DNA of 64,000 bases from Paenibacillaceae bacterium. GTDB lineage: Bacteria; Bacillota; Clostridia; Lachnospirales; Lachnospiraceae. The DNA is taken from assembly GCA_015057705.1 (NCBI GenBank), contig SVDU01000013.1, positions 1 through 64,000 of the forward strand. The letters run 5' to 3'. Of the stretch, positions 15,942 through 24,808 are shown in pieces (position 1 is the first letter of the stretch; every line of letters starts with the position of its first letter). Under the pieces are notes generated by a model. It was not told the DNA's origin. It saw only the letters and a list, made by a program, of their open reading frames with translations, and searched no databases. The translations under genes and the position numbers were made by a program.

Positions 15942-16361
15942 ATGAAAGACACAAATTGCGCATATTGTATGAAAGGAGACTTGGTTGCTAAATTTGGTTA
16001 TCCTGTCTGTGAAATGGAAACAGGCTTTTTATATTTATTTAAAGAACAGAGCAAGAAAGGCAGAGTCATCCTTGCATATAAAGATCATGTCAGCGAGATG
16101 ATTGATATCAGCGATGAAGAGAGAAATTCATTTTTTGCTGAAGTTTCCAAAGTATCTAAAGCCATTCACAAGGTTTTTAATCCGGATAAAGTAAATTACG
16201 GCGCTTATGGAGATACAGGCTGTCATCTTCACATGCATATCGTTCCCAAATACAATGGGGGAGATGAGTGGGGAGGCACATTTACCATGAATCCGGATAA
16301 GGTATATTTAACCGATGATGAATATGAGAAAATGGCTGAAGCCATTCGTGCAGCCTTATAA
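15942..16361 (+). CDS. HIT-family protein
   Basis: A 139-residue histidine-triad protein. The triad HLHMHIVPK (HxHxHxx) lies near residues 90-98, with catalytic His in the middle. An N-terminal CAYC motif (Cys7 and Cys10) is positioned where other HIT proteins bind zinc. Members hydrolyse nucleoside phosphoramidates or dinucleotides. The ATG at 15942 is preferred over 15936 because AAGAAGG is 9 nt upstream. It precedes the DUF436 gene by 39 nt, so cotranscription is likely. A second HIT gene lies at 32926. Confidence 0.9.
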   Translation: MKDTNCAYCMKGDLVAKFGYPVCEMETGFLYLFKEQSKKGRVILAYKDHVSEMIDISDEERNSFFAEVSKVSKAIHKVFNPDKVNYGAYGDTGCHLHMHIVPKYNGGDEWGGTFTMNPDKVYLTDDEYEKMAEAIRAAL

Positions 16362-16400
16362 TTAAACAGACAGACTGTACAGGAAGGAAGGTGCCGGATT

Positions 16401-16952
16401 ATGTTAGATGAAATCAGAAAGCAGGCAGGCAAAGCTGCAAAAGAAGTTTTGGACGCATCTCATTTAAAGGAGAAGGACCTGGTAGTGATCGGCTGCTCTT
16501 CCAGTGAGATATCCGATCACAGAATCGGCTCTCATTCCAGTGCAGAGATCGGCCAGGCAGTATTTTCGGCTATTTATGAAGTCTTTCATAAACAGGGAAT
16601 TTATGTGGCTGCCCAGTGCTGTGAGCATTTAAACAGGGCACTCATATTAGAAAGGGAAGCAGCAGAGTTCTATCATTATGAACCGGTCAATGTGGTGCCG
16701 CAGCTTAAGGCCGGTGGCTCCTTCTCACTTGCAGCCTACCATAGTCTTGAACATCCGGTTGCAGTAGAATCCATTAAAGCTCATGCTGGAATTGATATTG
16801 GAGATACACTAATTGGAATGCATTTGAAAGCTGTAGCGGTTCCCATTCGCATAAAAACCCAGTATATTGGCTCTGCCCATGTGGTTGCAGCCCGTACCAG
16901 ACCAAAATATATCGGCGGTGTCCGCGCTTCTTATGATGATACCATTGAATAA
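16401..16952 (+). CDS. DUF436 / TIGR01440 family protein (YwlG-like)
   Basis: A 183-residue protein of the conserved YwlG family, function unknown. Recognised by VVIGCSSSEISDHRIG near residue 28, AAQCCEHLNRAL near 72, the KAGGSFSLAAY segment near 108, and the C-terminal RTRPKYIGGVRASY. The paired Cys and the His suggest metal binding, but this is inference. GAAGG precedes the ATG. It follows the HIT gene on the same strand and ends at a bidirectional terminator. Confidence 0.93.
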   Translation: MLDEIRKQAGKAAKEVLDASHLKEKDLVVIGCSSSEISDHRIGSHSSAEIGQAVFSAIYEVFHKQGIYVAAQCCEHLNRALILEREAAEFYHYEPVNVVPQLKAGGSFSLAAYHSLEHPVAVESIKAHAGIDIGDTLIGMHLKAVAVPIRIKTQYIGSAHVVAARTRPKYIGGVRASYDDTIE

Positions 16953-17003
16953 TAGAAAAACCTGCTGTCAGGCGGTATAACCGATGACAGCAGGTTTTTC
17001 TAT
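16952..17003. terminator. bidirectional terminator
   Basis: A long hairpin: 16952-16970 pairs almost perfectly with 16985-17003, loop region GCGG/CCGA inside. It has A and T runs on both sides, serving the DUF436 gene (+) and the solute-binding protein gene (-). Confidence 0.9.
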
Positions 17004-17010
17004 TATTCGA

Positions 17011-18684
17011 TTATTTTGTAGCGTACATAAAGAACCAGTAGCCGTATGGAGAATGCCATGTTCCTTTAATTTCAGGTTTCTGCAGGTAATAATCACTGGA
17101 ATATACAAGTGGAGATACTGCAGCATCTTCCATCATGATTTTTTCTGCCTTATGAAGCTTATCAAAATGCTCCGTTTTATCAGCAGTGATTCTTGCCTCA
17201 GTCAGGAGTTTATCTACTTCCGCATTGGAATATTTTCCATCATTGTTTCCGCTCTCAGTTGAGAACAGGTTCAGCATGTTGGAAGGATCATCGTAATCAT
17301 AAACCCAGCCTCCGCGGCAGATCTGGAAATCACCGGCACGGCGGGTAGGTGTGAATGTAGACCACTCAACAATCTTGATATCCATTCTGATTCCAAGCTC
17401 ACTCCAGGCACTCTGTAAGTACTCAGCAACTGCTTTGTTGTAGCCGGCGTCGTTGGTCATATATTCAATAGCAGGGAATCCTTCCCCGTTAGGATATCCA
17501 GCTTCAGTCAGCAGTGCTTTTGCTTTTTCAAGATCAGCTGCATAATTATCTACGCTGAAATAGTCACCACCGTTATTTGTACGGCTTACCTCTTCAAATG
17601 AAGAACCTTCTTTTTCATCAGAGATACCAGGTCCTACGAAATTGGCTGCAGGAAGTGCTGTTCCCATCATAAGGGTATCCGCAATATAGCCGCGGTCAAT
17701 TGCAAGGCTTAATGCACGACGTACTTTGGCATCTGTAAATGGTTCTTTCTGGGTATTAAAGATGGTATAGGATGTTGCCATACGTGGTTCTAAATGAAAT
17801 TCAGCGGAATCTCTAAGGCCTGGAATCTCCTCAGTTGGAACATCACGAATCATCTGAACTTCACCTGTCCGGTATGCGCTGTATGCAGCATTAGCATCTT
17901 CCATAAGAACGAACTTTAAAGTATTTAAAGTTACCTTATCGGCATTCCAGTAATTTTCATTCTTAGCGAATGTGATGTGAGATCCTGGTACCCATTCGAT
18001 CATCTTTAACGGACCGTTTGAAATATAGGAATCCGGAGTCAGGGACCACTGGTCACCTTTCGCTTCCACTACATCTTTTTTCACAGGTGCCATACTTGCA
18101 TGAGTCACAATCTTATCAAAGTATACACAAGGACCTGAAAGCTCAACTACGAAAGTTTTTGCATCAGGAGCAGAGACTGCCAGTGCATCAACATTGCCTG
18201 CTGCTGCTTCGTCATAACCTTTGACAACGGAAAGCATATCTGCTGCATAGGGTGCTGCTGTAGCAGGATCAGCCATACGTTTCCATGAATATACAAAGTC
18301 CTCTGCCGTGAAATCGGAACCATCGCTCCATTTTAAACCATCTCTTAAATGGAAGGTATAAGTAAGTCCGTCATCACTGACATCATAGGATTCTGCCTGA
18401 CCAGGAACGATTTTGTTGTTCTCATCAAATGTCATAAGAGTCTCAAAGGCATGCATAATGATGTTAGATGCATCAATTGCTGTACTAAGAGCCGGATCAA
18501 TTGTTTCCGGATCAGATCCGATCTGTACTGCCAGGTCAAGCCCCCCTGTTGAGGTGTTGGCTGCTGCTTCTGTCTTCTCGGTGCTGCTTTGTGTTGTGCC
18601 GGTCTTTCCGGTACTACCTCCACATGCACTTAAAACAAGGCCAGAGACAAGAACAGCGGCTAATACGATTGCTGTTTTCTTCAT
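17011..18684 (-). CDS. oligopeptide ABC transporter substrate-binding lipoprotein (OppA-like)
   Basis: A 557-residue extracellular solute-binding protein, family 5. A lipoprotein signal peptide is evident: MKKTAIVLAAVLVSGLVLSAC with lipobox LSAC (Cys21). The mature part has the SBP_bac_5 features LDLAVQIGSDPETIDPAL, YTFHLRDGLKWSDG and DAKVRRALSLAIDR. It binds peptides or related ligands at the membrane surface. The ATG at 18684 has GGAGGG just upstream. No permease or ATPase gene adjoins it, so it is an orphan that would dock to a transporter encoded elsewhere. Confidence 0.95.
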   Translation of the reverse strand: MKKTAIVLAAVLVSGLVLSACGGSTGKTGTTQSSTEKTEAAANTSTGGLDLAVQIGSDPETIDPALSTAIDASNIIMHAFETLMTFDENNKIVPGQAESYDVSDDGLTYTFHLRDGLKWSDGSDFTAEDFVYSWKRMADPATAAPYAADMLSVVKGYDEAAAGNVDALAVSAPDAKTFVVELSGPCVYFDKIVTHASMAPVKKDVVEAKGDQWSLTPDSYISNGPLKMIEWVPGSHITFAKNENYWNADKVTLNTLKFVLMEDANAAYSAYRTGEVQMIRDVPTEEIPGLRDSAEFHLEPRMATSYTIFNTQKEPFTDAKVRRALSLAIDRGYIADTLMMGTALPAANFVGPGISDEKEGSSFEEVSRTNNGGDYFSVDNYAADLEKAKALLTEAGYPNGEGFPAIEYMTNDAGYNKAVAEYLQSAWSELGIRMDIKIVEWSTFTPTRRAGDFQICRGGWVYDYDDPSNMLNLFSTESGNNDGKYSNAEVDKLLTEARITADKTEHFDKLHKAEKIMMEDAAVSPLVYSSDYYLQKPEIKGTWHSPYGYWFFMYATK

Positions 18685-18742
18685 AATACTTCCCTCCGTA
18701 TTTACGTTCATTCGTCCGTCCTTCAAGGACAGCACGAGTAAT

Positions 18743-18771
18743 AGCATACCACAAAAAGGACAATCATGCAA
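18743..18771 (-). promoter_or_regulatory. promoter of the OppA-like gene
   Basis: On the minus strand TTGCAT (18766-18771), 17 bp, TATGCT (18743-18748), about 60 bp upstream of the start codon. Confidence 0.65.
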
Positions 18772-18829
18772 CGAGCTTTTTCGCATTAAACTCTTGTGTA
18801 TTAAGGTTATAACGTGATAAAGTACCAAA

Positions 18830-18865
18830 GAGCCAGACGATTGATATGCATCTTTCGTCTGGCTC
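18830..18865 (-). terminator. hairpin after oleate hydratase
   Basis: GAGCCAGACG (18830-18839) pairs perfectly with CGTCTGGCTC (18856-18865). It follows the oleate hydratase stop codon by 18 nt on the minus strand. The T tract is weak (CTTTGG), so efficiency is uncertain. Confidence 0.6.
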
Positions 18866-18883
18866 ACAAAGACATTTTGATTT

Positions 18884-20614
18884 TTAACGATAGGAGGTCT
18901 GCACTGCCTTAACTAATACCTTAGGATCTTTCACATAGGGAGTAACCGGACAGATCTTTTTATCAATTCCCATCAGTGTGTAAACTGCTATTCTTGCAGC
19001 ACGAACTGAATACTCTTCCGTAAATACCATATCATCCGGGATCTCAACAAACTGACTGATCATTGCAAAGTTGGTAGAGCCGGCAGGAACTACCTCAGGA
19101 CGGTCAACCATTTTACGCGGCTGGAACTGGGCATCTACATAAGGCATCATGCATGGGATTACATTTATCACATCTGCCATTATCTCATCCTTGCGGTCTT
19201 CCATATGAAGGTGGCAGAGAAGTTCTATAAGAAGTTCCTCTCCTGTACAATCTTTCATTGGTTTCTTGATATAATCTCCTATTTTATCGGTGTATAAGCC
19301 ATAGCCCCAGAATATAGTCTGATCCATGGGCTGATTAGGAAAGTGAGGCTGCGCAGCAACAACAATACTCATTAACCAGTTAGAGTCCTTAAAGGTCATT
19401 AAGGCTCCGCTTCCCGGAACGTTGCCGGAATAATCCTCAATAAGCTTTAAAAGCTTGTTTCCTTTGCTGGTTACGGTAAAGCTCAGCCAGTTGGTTTCGC
19501 TGGCATCTCCGAAAAATGGATATGGATTTCCAAGTCCCTGCTTTTTCACTGCCACTTTACTCCACAATTCCCCGGATATGGGCCTCAAAATAGGCTCTGG
19601 GGCTGGCGTATGAAGATCGCCTAATGTAGCACTGTCTGTCATACATGCATTGGTCATAATGCAGATATCGTCATCTTCCAGTTCTAACATACGGGTAACC
19701 CCATGATCAGTCAGATGAAGAACTTTAGCGGTAATCTCATCTCCTTCTGCAAAGTCGATGTCAGTTACTGTACAGTTCTCTGCAAAAATAACCCCCTCTT
19801 TTCTTAAATATGTTTCAAGCGGGCGTATTACACTGTCATATTGATTAAGAGGAGTCCTTGTAACGCCTTCCAATGTATTAATACGGGAGAACTCCAATAT
19901 CATCCTGCGCATATAACGGCGGAATTCAAATAGGCTGCTCCATTTTTGGAATGCAAAGGTAGTCTGCCACATATACCAGAAGTTGGTGGTAAAAAAGTGG
20001 GGCGTATCTGCAAACCACTCTTCAATGGTCATATCATCAAGCTTTTCTTCCGGTGTGTTCATCAATTTTAATAAAGCCATACGTTCTTTCTGATTAAATC
20101 CCATGCTTTTCACGTCAAGGATGGTTCCATCTTTGTCAATCAGTCTTGCCTTGGCTGAGGTAGGATGCGCATGATCAAAATCCAAAATTTCTTCCGTTAC
20201 ACTTCTTCCCGGTTTACTTAAAGAGGGAATGGATCGAAACAGCTCCCAGAAGTTTTCATAGGTCTCTTCATTGAGCATGCGTCCTCCCCTGCAGACAAAT
20301 CCCTTTTCAGGAGTACCGATACCGTCATTGCTTCCGCCAAAGATGGGCATGCCCTCAAAGATGGTGATCTGGTTACCCGGCATCTTGCAGTCTCTGATAA
20401 GATAGGCTGCTCCCGCAAGGCTGCCAAGACCGCCTCCTACAAAATAAGCCTTTCCTTTTGGAATAACGGAATTGTTTTTGGAATCCATTCGCTTTGCCTT
20501 TTTTGATTTCCCAGTACGTTCATACAGTGTCTTGGCAGCCACACCTGCTGCCGTAGCCGCCGCCCCCAGTGCCAGCAATTTCATCATGTTACTTCTCTCC
20601 ATTTTTTTAAACAT
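18884..20614 (-). CDS. ohyA: oleate hydratase (myosin-cross-reactive-antigen family)
   Basis: A 576-residue FAD enzyme that adds water to unsaturated fatty acids, for example oleate to 10-hydroxystearate, detoxifying free fatty acids. The dinucleotide-binding motif is AYFVGGGLGSLAGAAYL near residue 56, followed by FEGMPIFGGSNDG and GFVCRGGRMLNEETYEN, all typical of the family. The N-terminus carries about 25 hydrophobic residues (LLALGAAATAAGVAA) before a basic stretch, which could anchor it to the membrane; many oleate hydratases lack this. The start at 20614 has GGAG 10 nt upstream; the ATGATG about 30 nt further in is also possible. A TetR gene lies upstream and may regulate it. Confidence 0.93.
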   Translation of the reverse strand: MFKKMERSNMMKLLALGAAATAAGVAAKTLYERTGKSKKAKRMDSKNNSVIPKGKAYFVGGGLGSLAGAAYLIRDCKMPGNQITIFEGMPIFGGSNDGIGTPEKGFVCRGGRMLNEETYENFWELFRSIPSLSKPGRSVTEEILDFDHAHPTSAKARLIDKDGTILDVKSMGFNQKERMALLKLMNTPEEKLDDMTIEEWFADTPHFFTTNFWYMWQTTFAFQKWSSLFEFRRYMRRMILEFSRINTLEGVTRTPLNQYDSVIRPLETYLRKEGVIFAENCTVTDIDFAEGDEITAKVLHLTDHGVTRMLELEDDDICIMTNACMTDSATLGDLHTPAPEPILRPISGELWSKVAVKKQGLGNPYPFFGDASETNWLSFTVTSKGNKLLKLIEDYSGNVPGSGALMTFKDSNWLMSIVVAAQPHFPNQPMDQTIFWGYGLYTDKIGDYIKKPMKDCTGEELLIELLCHLHMEDRKDEIMADVINVIPCMMPYVDAQFQPRKMVDRPEVVPAGSTNFAMISQFVEIPDDMVFTEEYSVRAARIAVYTLMGIDKKICPVTPYVKDPKVLVKAVQTSYR

Positions 20615-20638
20615 AAGCCACACTCCAATCTCTTTTAA

Positions 20639-20680
20639 AATCAATTGATAAACTTATATTATCATATAACATTTTTAACG
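20639..20680. promoter_or_regulatory. AT-rich palindromic region upstream of oleate hydratase
   Basis: A 10-bp palindrome ATCAATTGAT near 20640 and an imperfect inverted repeat TTATAT/ATATAA near 20656-20671 lie where the oleate hydratase promoter should be. Either could be an operator for the nearby TetR protein; AT-rich palindromes are common by chance. Confidence 0.3.
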
Positions 20681-20707
20681 TCACCATACATGCTTTTGTT
20701 CCTGTAT

Positions 20708-20736
20708 AAAAAAACGACACCCACAAAATGGTGTCG
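20708..20736 (-). terminator. terminator on the minus strand, probably of the TetR transcript
   Basis: CGACACC (20715-20721) and GGTGTCG (20730-20736) form a 7-bp stem; on the minus strand seven T follow (20708-20714). The only minus-strand gene upstream is tetR, whose stop is at 21053. Its transcript would run antisense through the small plus-strand gene at 20823-21056 before stopping here. Confidence 0.75.
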
Positions 20737-20822
20737 AAAAACCAGACAATTCTTGTATATTGTCTATCGTAATTTTTTATATATTCTTTTACAATGAAAA
20801 TAATGAATAAGGAGGACTATCC

Positions 20823-21056
20823 ATGTCGGGAACGTTACACAACCATATACGGGAAAGCGTTTTAAAAACAGCACTTTTTCATCAACTTAAAAATGGTCAG
20901 AAAGCACCGGAACGGACCGCCCGTAACTTAAGGGAACTGTTGCAAAAGTTCAGTCCCGCCTCCAGTGAACTTTTTACTTACGAAGAACTGCTTATCATGA
21001 TAAAAAATTGTTCCAGAGACGATTGCCTGAATATGATTATTCAGAAACTGGCTTAA
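20823..21056 (+). CDS. small helical protein of unknown function
   Basis: A 77-residue protein with no recognised domain and no membrane segment. It looks all-helical and is mildly basic (begins MSGTLHNHIRESVLK). TAAGGAGG lies 7 nt upstream of the ATG, a strong signal for real translation. Its stop overlaps the convergent tetR stop by 4 bp, with no terminator between. It may belong functionally with oleate hydratase and TetR, but only position suggests so. A frame arising by chance opposite the TetR leader region cannot be excluded. Confidence 0.6.
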   Translation: MSGTLHNHIRESVLKTALFHQLKNGQKAPERTARNLRELLQKFSPASSELFTYEELLIMIKNCSRDDCLNMIIQKLA

Positions 21057-21616
21057 AGCTCCGCCTGGCTGCGAATATATCCGATCCGCTCCGTAGCCCT
21101 GGCGAGGCTTTTTAACCGTTTTGAGACTTCTTTCGGCTCCATCTTCATTCCTTCTTTTACCCAGTCCATGATTACTCCACATAGACCATAGGCATAAAAT
21201 CCGGCATCAAAATCCCGTTCTTCAAAGGTCAGTTTTCCCTTTTCATCAAGTAATTCAATTGCCTCTGAAAATAATGCTTTCGTCATCTCATACAAATAAC
21301 TCTCAAAGGTATGCTCCTGCTCTTTTATGGTATTTACGTAAAAGTTTTTTTCCTGTTTCATATTACTCAAAAGCTCATGGATTTTCTCATTCCAGTTATC
21401 AAGACTGATATCATCTGCAATTGCAGCAAAATTTTCATTATAATAAATCCAGCTTAATAGTTCATACTTATCCTGATAGTGATAATAAAAGGTCTGCCGG
21501 TTCAGACCACATACTGCCGTAATATCTGATATGGATATCTTATCAAATGGTTTCTCTTTGCACACCTGCTTCAATGCTTCTGCAATTGCACGTTTTGTAA
21601 TAAGCGAATCCGACAT
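21053..21616 (-). CDS. TetR/AcrR-family transcriptional regulator
   Basis: A 187-residue regulator. The N-terminal helix-turn-helix spans about residues 8-50: ITKRAIAEALKQVC, ISISDITAVCGLNRQTFYYHY, with the TFYYHY recognition helix. The C-terminal ligand-binding part resembles the DhaS-type group. The ligand is unknown; given the neighbouring oleate hydratase, a fatty acid or acyl-CoA is a reasonable guess. AGGAGG lies just upstream of the ATG. rsmA lies upstream on the same strand, 16 nt away. Confidence 0.92.
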   Translation of the reverse strand: MSDSLITKRAIAEALKQVCKEKPFDKISISDITAVCGLNRQTFYYHYQDKYELLSWIYYNENFAAIADDISLDNWNEKIHELLSNMKQEKNFYVNTIKEQEHTFESYLYEMTKALFSEAIELLDEKGKLTFEERDFDAGFYAYGLCGVIMDWVKEGMKMEPKEVSKRLKSLARATERIGYIRSQAEL

Positions 21617-21632
21617 AGGCCCTCCTGTTATA

Positions 21633-22505
21633 CTATTCCTTTATATTCGTAAAATAATTGGCAAGTGCCGCAAACTGCTTTAAATTCAGTGCTTCTCCTC
21701 TCACAGACGGGGAAAGACCCAGGCTTTCAATTGCCGATATAATCTGTTCTTTGGTATAAGGAACTTCAGGAGAGTTATTCAAACCATTTTGAAGTGTTTT
21801 TCTTCTTTGGTTAAAGGATGCCCGGATCAGGCGAAACATCAGTCCCGGATCCTGTGCACTGACAGGGGGATTTTTATGCCTGGTCAGGCGGATTACAGCT
21901 GAACCCACGTTGGGGCGGGGCATAAAGCAGTTGGGGGGAACATTAGCTACAATATACGGCTCTGCATAATATTGAACAGCCAGTGAGAGGGCGCCGTAAT
22001 CCTTGGAACCTGGTCCTACCTGCATACGGTCTGCCACTTCCTTCTGCACCATGACTGTGATGTTATCAATAGGTACCTGACCTTCAAAAAGTCCCATAAT
22101 AATGGGTGTGGTAATATAATAAGGGAGATTTGCCACCACCTTTATGGGGCGTCCGCCGTTAAATTTCTGAGTCAGCTCATTGATGTCAGTCTTTAGAATA
22201 TCCGCATGGATTACAGTTACATTATCATAATCAGCCAGCGTTTCCTTTAGAATTGGTATTAAGTTTGAATCGATCTCTACTGCGACCACATGGCCTGCTG
22301 CTTCTGCCAGATACTGAGTCATCGTACCGATTCCAGGACCGATCTCTAAAACGCAGTCATCCTTGGTTACACCTGCTGCAAGAATGATTTTATCAAGTAC
22401 GTGTGTATCAATTAAAAAATTCTGTCCGAACTTCTTTTGAAATGCGAACTCATATTTTTGGATGATCTGGATTGTATTTTGAGGGTTGCCTAATTTATTT
22501 TGCAT
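21633..22505 (-). CDS. rsmA: 16S rRNA dimethyladenosine transferase
   Basis: A 290-residue KsgA/RsmA, which dimethylates A1518 and A1519 of 16S rRNA. KKFGQNFLID near residue 25, the SAM-binding VLEIGPGIGTMTQYLAE near 52, and NLPYYITTPII near 120 (catalytic NLPY) are diagnostic, with PPNCFMPRPNVGSAV near 180. The ATG at 22505 is chosen because the ATG two codons earlier lies too close to the AGGAAA site. It is 16 nt before tetR on the same strand. Confidence 0.96.
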   Translation of the reverse strand: MQNKLGNPQNTIQIIQKYEFAFQKKFGQNFLIDTHVLDKIILAAGVTKDDCVLEIGPGIGTMTQYLAEAAGHVVAVEIDSNLIPILKETLADYDNVTVIHADILKTDINELTQKFNGGRPIKVVANLPYYITTPIIMGLFEGQVPIDNITVMVQKEVADRMQVGPGSKDYGALSLAVQYYAEPYIVANVPPNCFMPRPNVGSAVIRLTRHKNPPVSAQDPGLMFRLIRASFNQRRKTLQNGLNNSPEVPYTKEQIISAIESLGLSPSVRGEALNLKQFAALANYFTNIKE

Positions 22506-22573
22506 ACACATTTTCCTATCGTTTTTTATTAATCAATGGTATCTTATTATAAACAAAAAGTCAATAAATATAA

Positions 22574-22600
22574 GACGGGTCCGAAGCCCGGATACCCGCC
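22574..22600 (-). terminator. possible terminator of the GNAT gene
   Basis: GACGGGT (22574-22580) pairs with ACCCGCC (22594-22600) with CCG/CGG inside, giving a GC-rich hairpin; the tail on the minus strand is T-rich but interrupted. Confidence 0.5.
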
Positions 22601-22629
22601 ACTAAATATGATATTTGGAAAAGCTAACA

Positions 22630-23151
22630 CTATAAATCATATTGATTAACATATTCACTTTTCAAAATTGACATAACTATCAGTGATTCATAACTGCCAT
22701 AATATAAAATACATTCTCTTAGTATGCCTTCTTCAACAAAGCCTTCTGACTTGTATAGTCTTTGTGCTTTCTGATTTTTATATCTGACATCAAGCCATAA
22801 TCTATGTGCGTTTAACTGCTCAAAGGCAATTTTTTTTACTAACTTCAGAGTTTCTCTTCCAAAGCCGTGACCTTTATCTGATATAACAATTCTCCGAAAT
22901 TCAATGTTGTGATTTGGATTTGTAATACCAGCTAAAATTACATATCCGATCAGCTTATTGGTGGATCTTTCTTCTATTGACAAATGCAAGATGTCTTCCT
23001 GAGACAATGAAACTCTATGTTGTTCTCTTGTCCACTGTCCAACATACTGAGCATTATCAGGCTGATGTTCCCATTCAACCACGAAGTCTAAATCGTTTTC
23101 CTGAGTGTTTTTCAGTATCATGATATCGGTTTTTTCCTTGATTTCTTTCAC
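22630..23151 (-). CDS. GNAT-family N-acetyltransferase
   Basis: A 173-residue acetyltransferase. The core includes the acetyl-CoA pyrophosphate-binding loop region RRIVISDKGHGFGRETLKLV near residues 87-106, followed by the RLWLDVRYKNQKAQRLYKSEGF segment typical of the RimJ/RimL-like GNATs. The acceptor substrate cannot be inferred. Start is GTG with AAGGAG 5 nt upstream. It follows tatD by 29 nt on the same strand but is separated from rsmA by a hairpin. Confidence 0.88.
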   Translation of the reverse strand: MKEIKEKTDIMILKNTQENDLDFVVEWEHQPDNAQYVGQWTREQHRVSLSQEDILHLSIEERSTNKLIGYVILAGITNPNHNIEFRRIVISDKGHGFGRETLKLVKKIAFEQLNAHRLWLDVRYKNQKAQRLYKSEGFVEEGILRECILYYGSYESLIVMSILKSEYVNQYDL

Positions 23152-23180
23152 ATATACTCCTTACCAACTCTTTGTCTTTT

Positions 23181-23945
23181 CTACAGATGATAAAGCTTTT
23201 TAGCATTCCGGTTGGTAACTTCTACAACCTCTTCCCTGGAAATTCCTTTTATGGCGCTAATCTCATCAATAACATAAGAAAGATTCAAGGATGAATTGCG
23301 CTTTCCCCGATTGGGAACAGGGGCCAGGTATGGGCAGTCTGTCTCAAGCACCAGCTGATCCAAAGGCATATATTCTACTACTTCTTTTAGCTTTCTTGCA
23401 TTTTTAAATGTCAGAACGCCGCCAATTCCCAAATAAAAGCCCATATTCAGATATTCCCTGGCCACCTCTTTTCCATAGGAAAAACAGTGAATCACACCGC
23501 CTACATCTTGGGAATGCTCCGCCTTCATAATATCAAGGGTATCTTTTGCCGCATCACGGCTGTGAATAATAACCGGAAGCTTTACCTCCTTAGCCAGATT
23601 CAGCTGCCGCACAAACCAGGTCTTCTGTGTTTCATGATCTGGTTCCTCCCAGTAATAATCAAGTCCTATTTCGCCAATGGCCACTATTTTGTTACGGCTG
23701 GAATTTTCTTTCAGCCAGTTTAACTTCTCATCATTTAACTCACCAGTCTCATTGGGGTGAACACCGATTGCCCCGTATATATAAGAATACTTCTCTGTGA
23801 GTTTAATGGTATTCTCTGATGTCTTTATGCTGGCTCCAACATTGGTAACCGCTTCTATGCCATGAGACTGCAGACTTACAAGCAGCTCTTCTCTGTCTTC
23901 ATTAAATGCTTCATCATCGTAATGAGCGTGTGTATCAAAAATCAT
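23181..23945 (-). CDS. TatD-family DNase/hydrolase
   Basis: A 254-residue metal-dependent hydrolase. FDTHAHYDD at the N-terminus gives the HxH metal pair. The catalytic Glu is in AIGEIGLDYYW near residue 93. LPVIIHSRDA near 127 and GVIHCFSYG near 151 supply further His ligands, and LETDCPYLAPVPNRGKRN near 200 is the C-terminal signature. TatD enzymes are Mg-dependent 3'-5' exonucleases and possibly D-aminoacyl deacylases. GGAG precedes the ATG. Confidence 0.95.
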   Translation of the reverse strand: MIFDTHAHYDDEAFNEDREELLVSLQSHGIEAVTNVGASIKTSENTIKLTEKYSYIYGAIGVHPNETGELNDEKLNWLKENSSRNKIVAIGEIGLDYYWEEPDHETQKTWFVRQLNLAKEVKLPVIIHSRDAAKDTLDIMKAEHSQDVGGVIHCFSYGKEVAREYLNMGFYLGIGGVLTFKNARKLKEVVEYMPLDQLVLETDCPYLAPVPNRGKRNSSLNLSYVIDEISAIKGISREEVVEVTNRNAKKLYHL

Positions 23946-23968
23946 AGATATCTCCTTTAAAACGTTTG

Positions 23969-24724
23969 TCAGCCTGTAATCAATAATCGAACTATATAAA
24001 GCAGGATTAAATGAATAGGATAAAACCCGTAAAATAAATATTTTAAATTCCTCTCACCTTTTTTCCCGTTATACAAGTGGATCGGCAAAAGCGCAAATAT
24101 TCCTGCTCCAAAACAGCTTGCACTGATTAATGCAGCCATTATTCCTGCAAATATTGTCTGAAGTTTTTTATTATTTCGAAATATATATATGATCAGTATC
24201 AATACTATTCCGTCTAAGTTGTAATCTGATTTCAGCAGTATGGATACCCCACATCCCACTCCTATCGCCAGAAACTGCCGTAGGGGATCACCCATGGCCT
24301 TCTGGTACCACTCAAGCACCCACAGACCGATAAAAAGGGTGAAAAATACATTCTGATACCCGGGGTGAAACCAGCTGTTAAAAATCGCAAGGTCAAACGG
24401 TATTTCTGAAATCAAAGCAAATGCCAAAAGTCTGATTCCGTATTTTCTAACATCTTTGGTATGAAGAAACCCCTCTACCAGCAAAAAGCAGAAAATCGGA
24501 AAGGATATTCTTCCAATGGTTCTGAGAACAAAATCAATGGTACTCCACTTTACGCCTTCTGGCGTAGCCAGGATTGTCTGCATCAGTAAAGGGTCCTGAT
24601 ACTTTAATATCCCGTTTTCAATTACAACCGCACCAATATGGTCAATCAGCATGGTTATGATCGCGATTATCTTTAAGGTATTTCCTGAAATTCCTTTCTT
24701 TTGGAAAGCAGTGGAATCTGTCAT
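23969..24724 (-). CDS. TraX-family membrane protein
   Basis: A 251-residue protein with about seven hydrophobic segments. It starts with the family pattern SGNTLKIIAIITMLIDHIGAV, followed by RTIGRISFPIFCFLLVEG and FDLAIF. In F plasmids TraX N-acetylates pilin; chromosomal clostridial homologues are acyltransferase-like proteins of unknown role. The ATG at 24724 has GGAGG 7 nt upstream and is preferred over the TTG one codon earlier. It lies downstream of metG, separated by a hairpin. Confidence 0.9.
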   Translation of the reverse strand: MTDSTAFQKKGISGNTLKIIAIITMLIDHIGAVVIENGILKYQDPLLMQTILATPEGVKWSTIDFVLRTIGRISFPIFCFLLVEGFLHTKDVRKYGIRLLAFALISEIPFDLAIFNSWFHPGYQNVFFTLFIGLWVLEWYQKAMGDPLRQFLAIGVGCGVSILLKSDYNLDGIVLILIIYIFRNNKKLQTIFAGIMAALISASCFGAGIFALLPIHLYNGKKGERNLKYLFYGFYPIHLILLYIVRLLITG

Positions 24725-24747
24725 CAAGTCCTCCTCTTAAACGATAA

Positions 24748-24770
24748 GACCGGATTATAAAAATCCGGCC
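24748..24770 (-). terminator. possible terminator of metG
   Basis: GACCGGATT (24748-24756) pairs with AATCCGGCC (24762-24770). The T tail on the minus strand is imperfect (CTTATCGTTT). Confidence 0.5.
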
Positions 24771-24808
24771 TCATTATCATCTTTTCCTGTTCTTAAAACA
24801 GCTTTTTA

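Noticed and set aside
22574-22600. Possible tRNA-like fold
   Set aside because: Only one GC-rich hairpin; no T-arm or anticodon-arm consensus. Better explained as a terminator.
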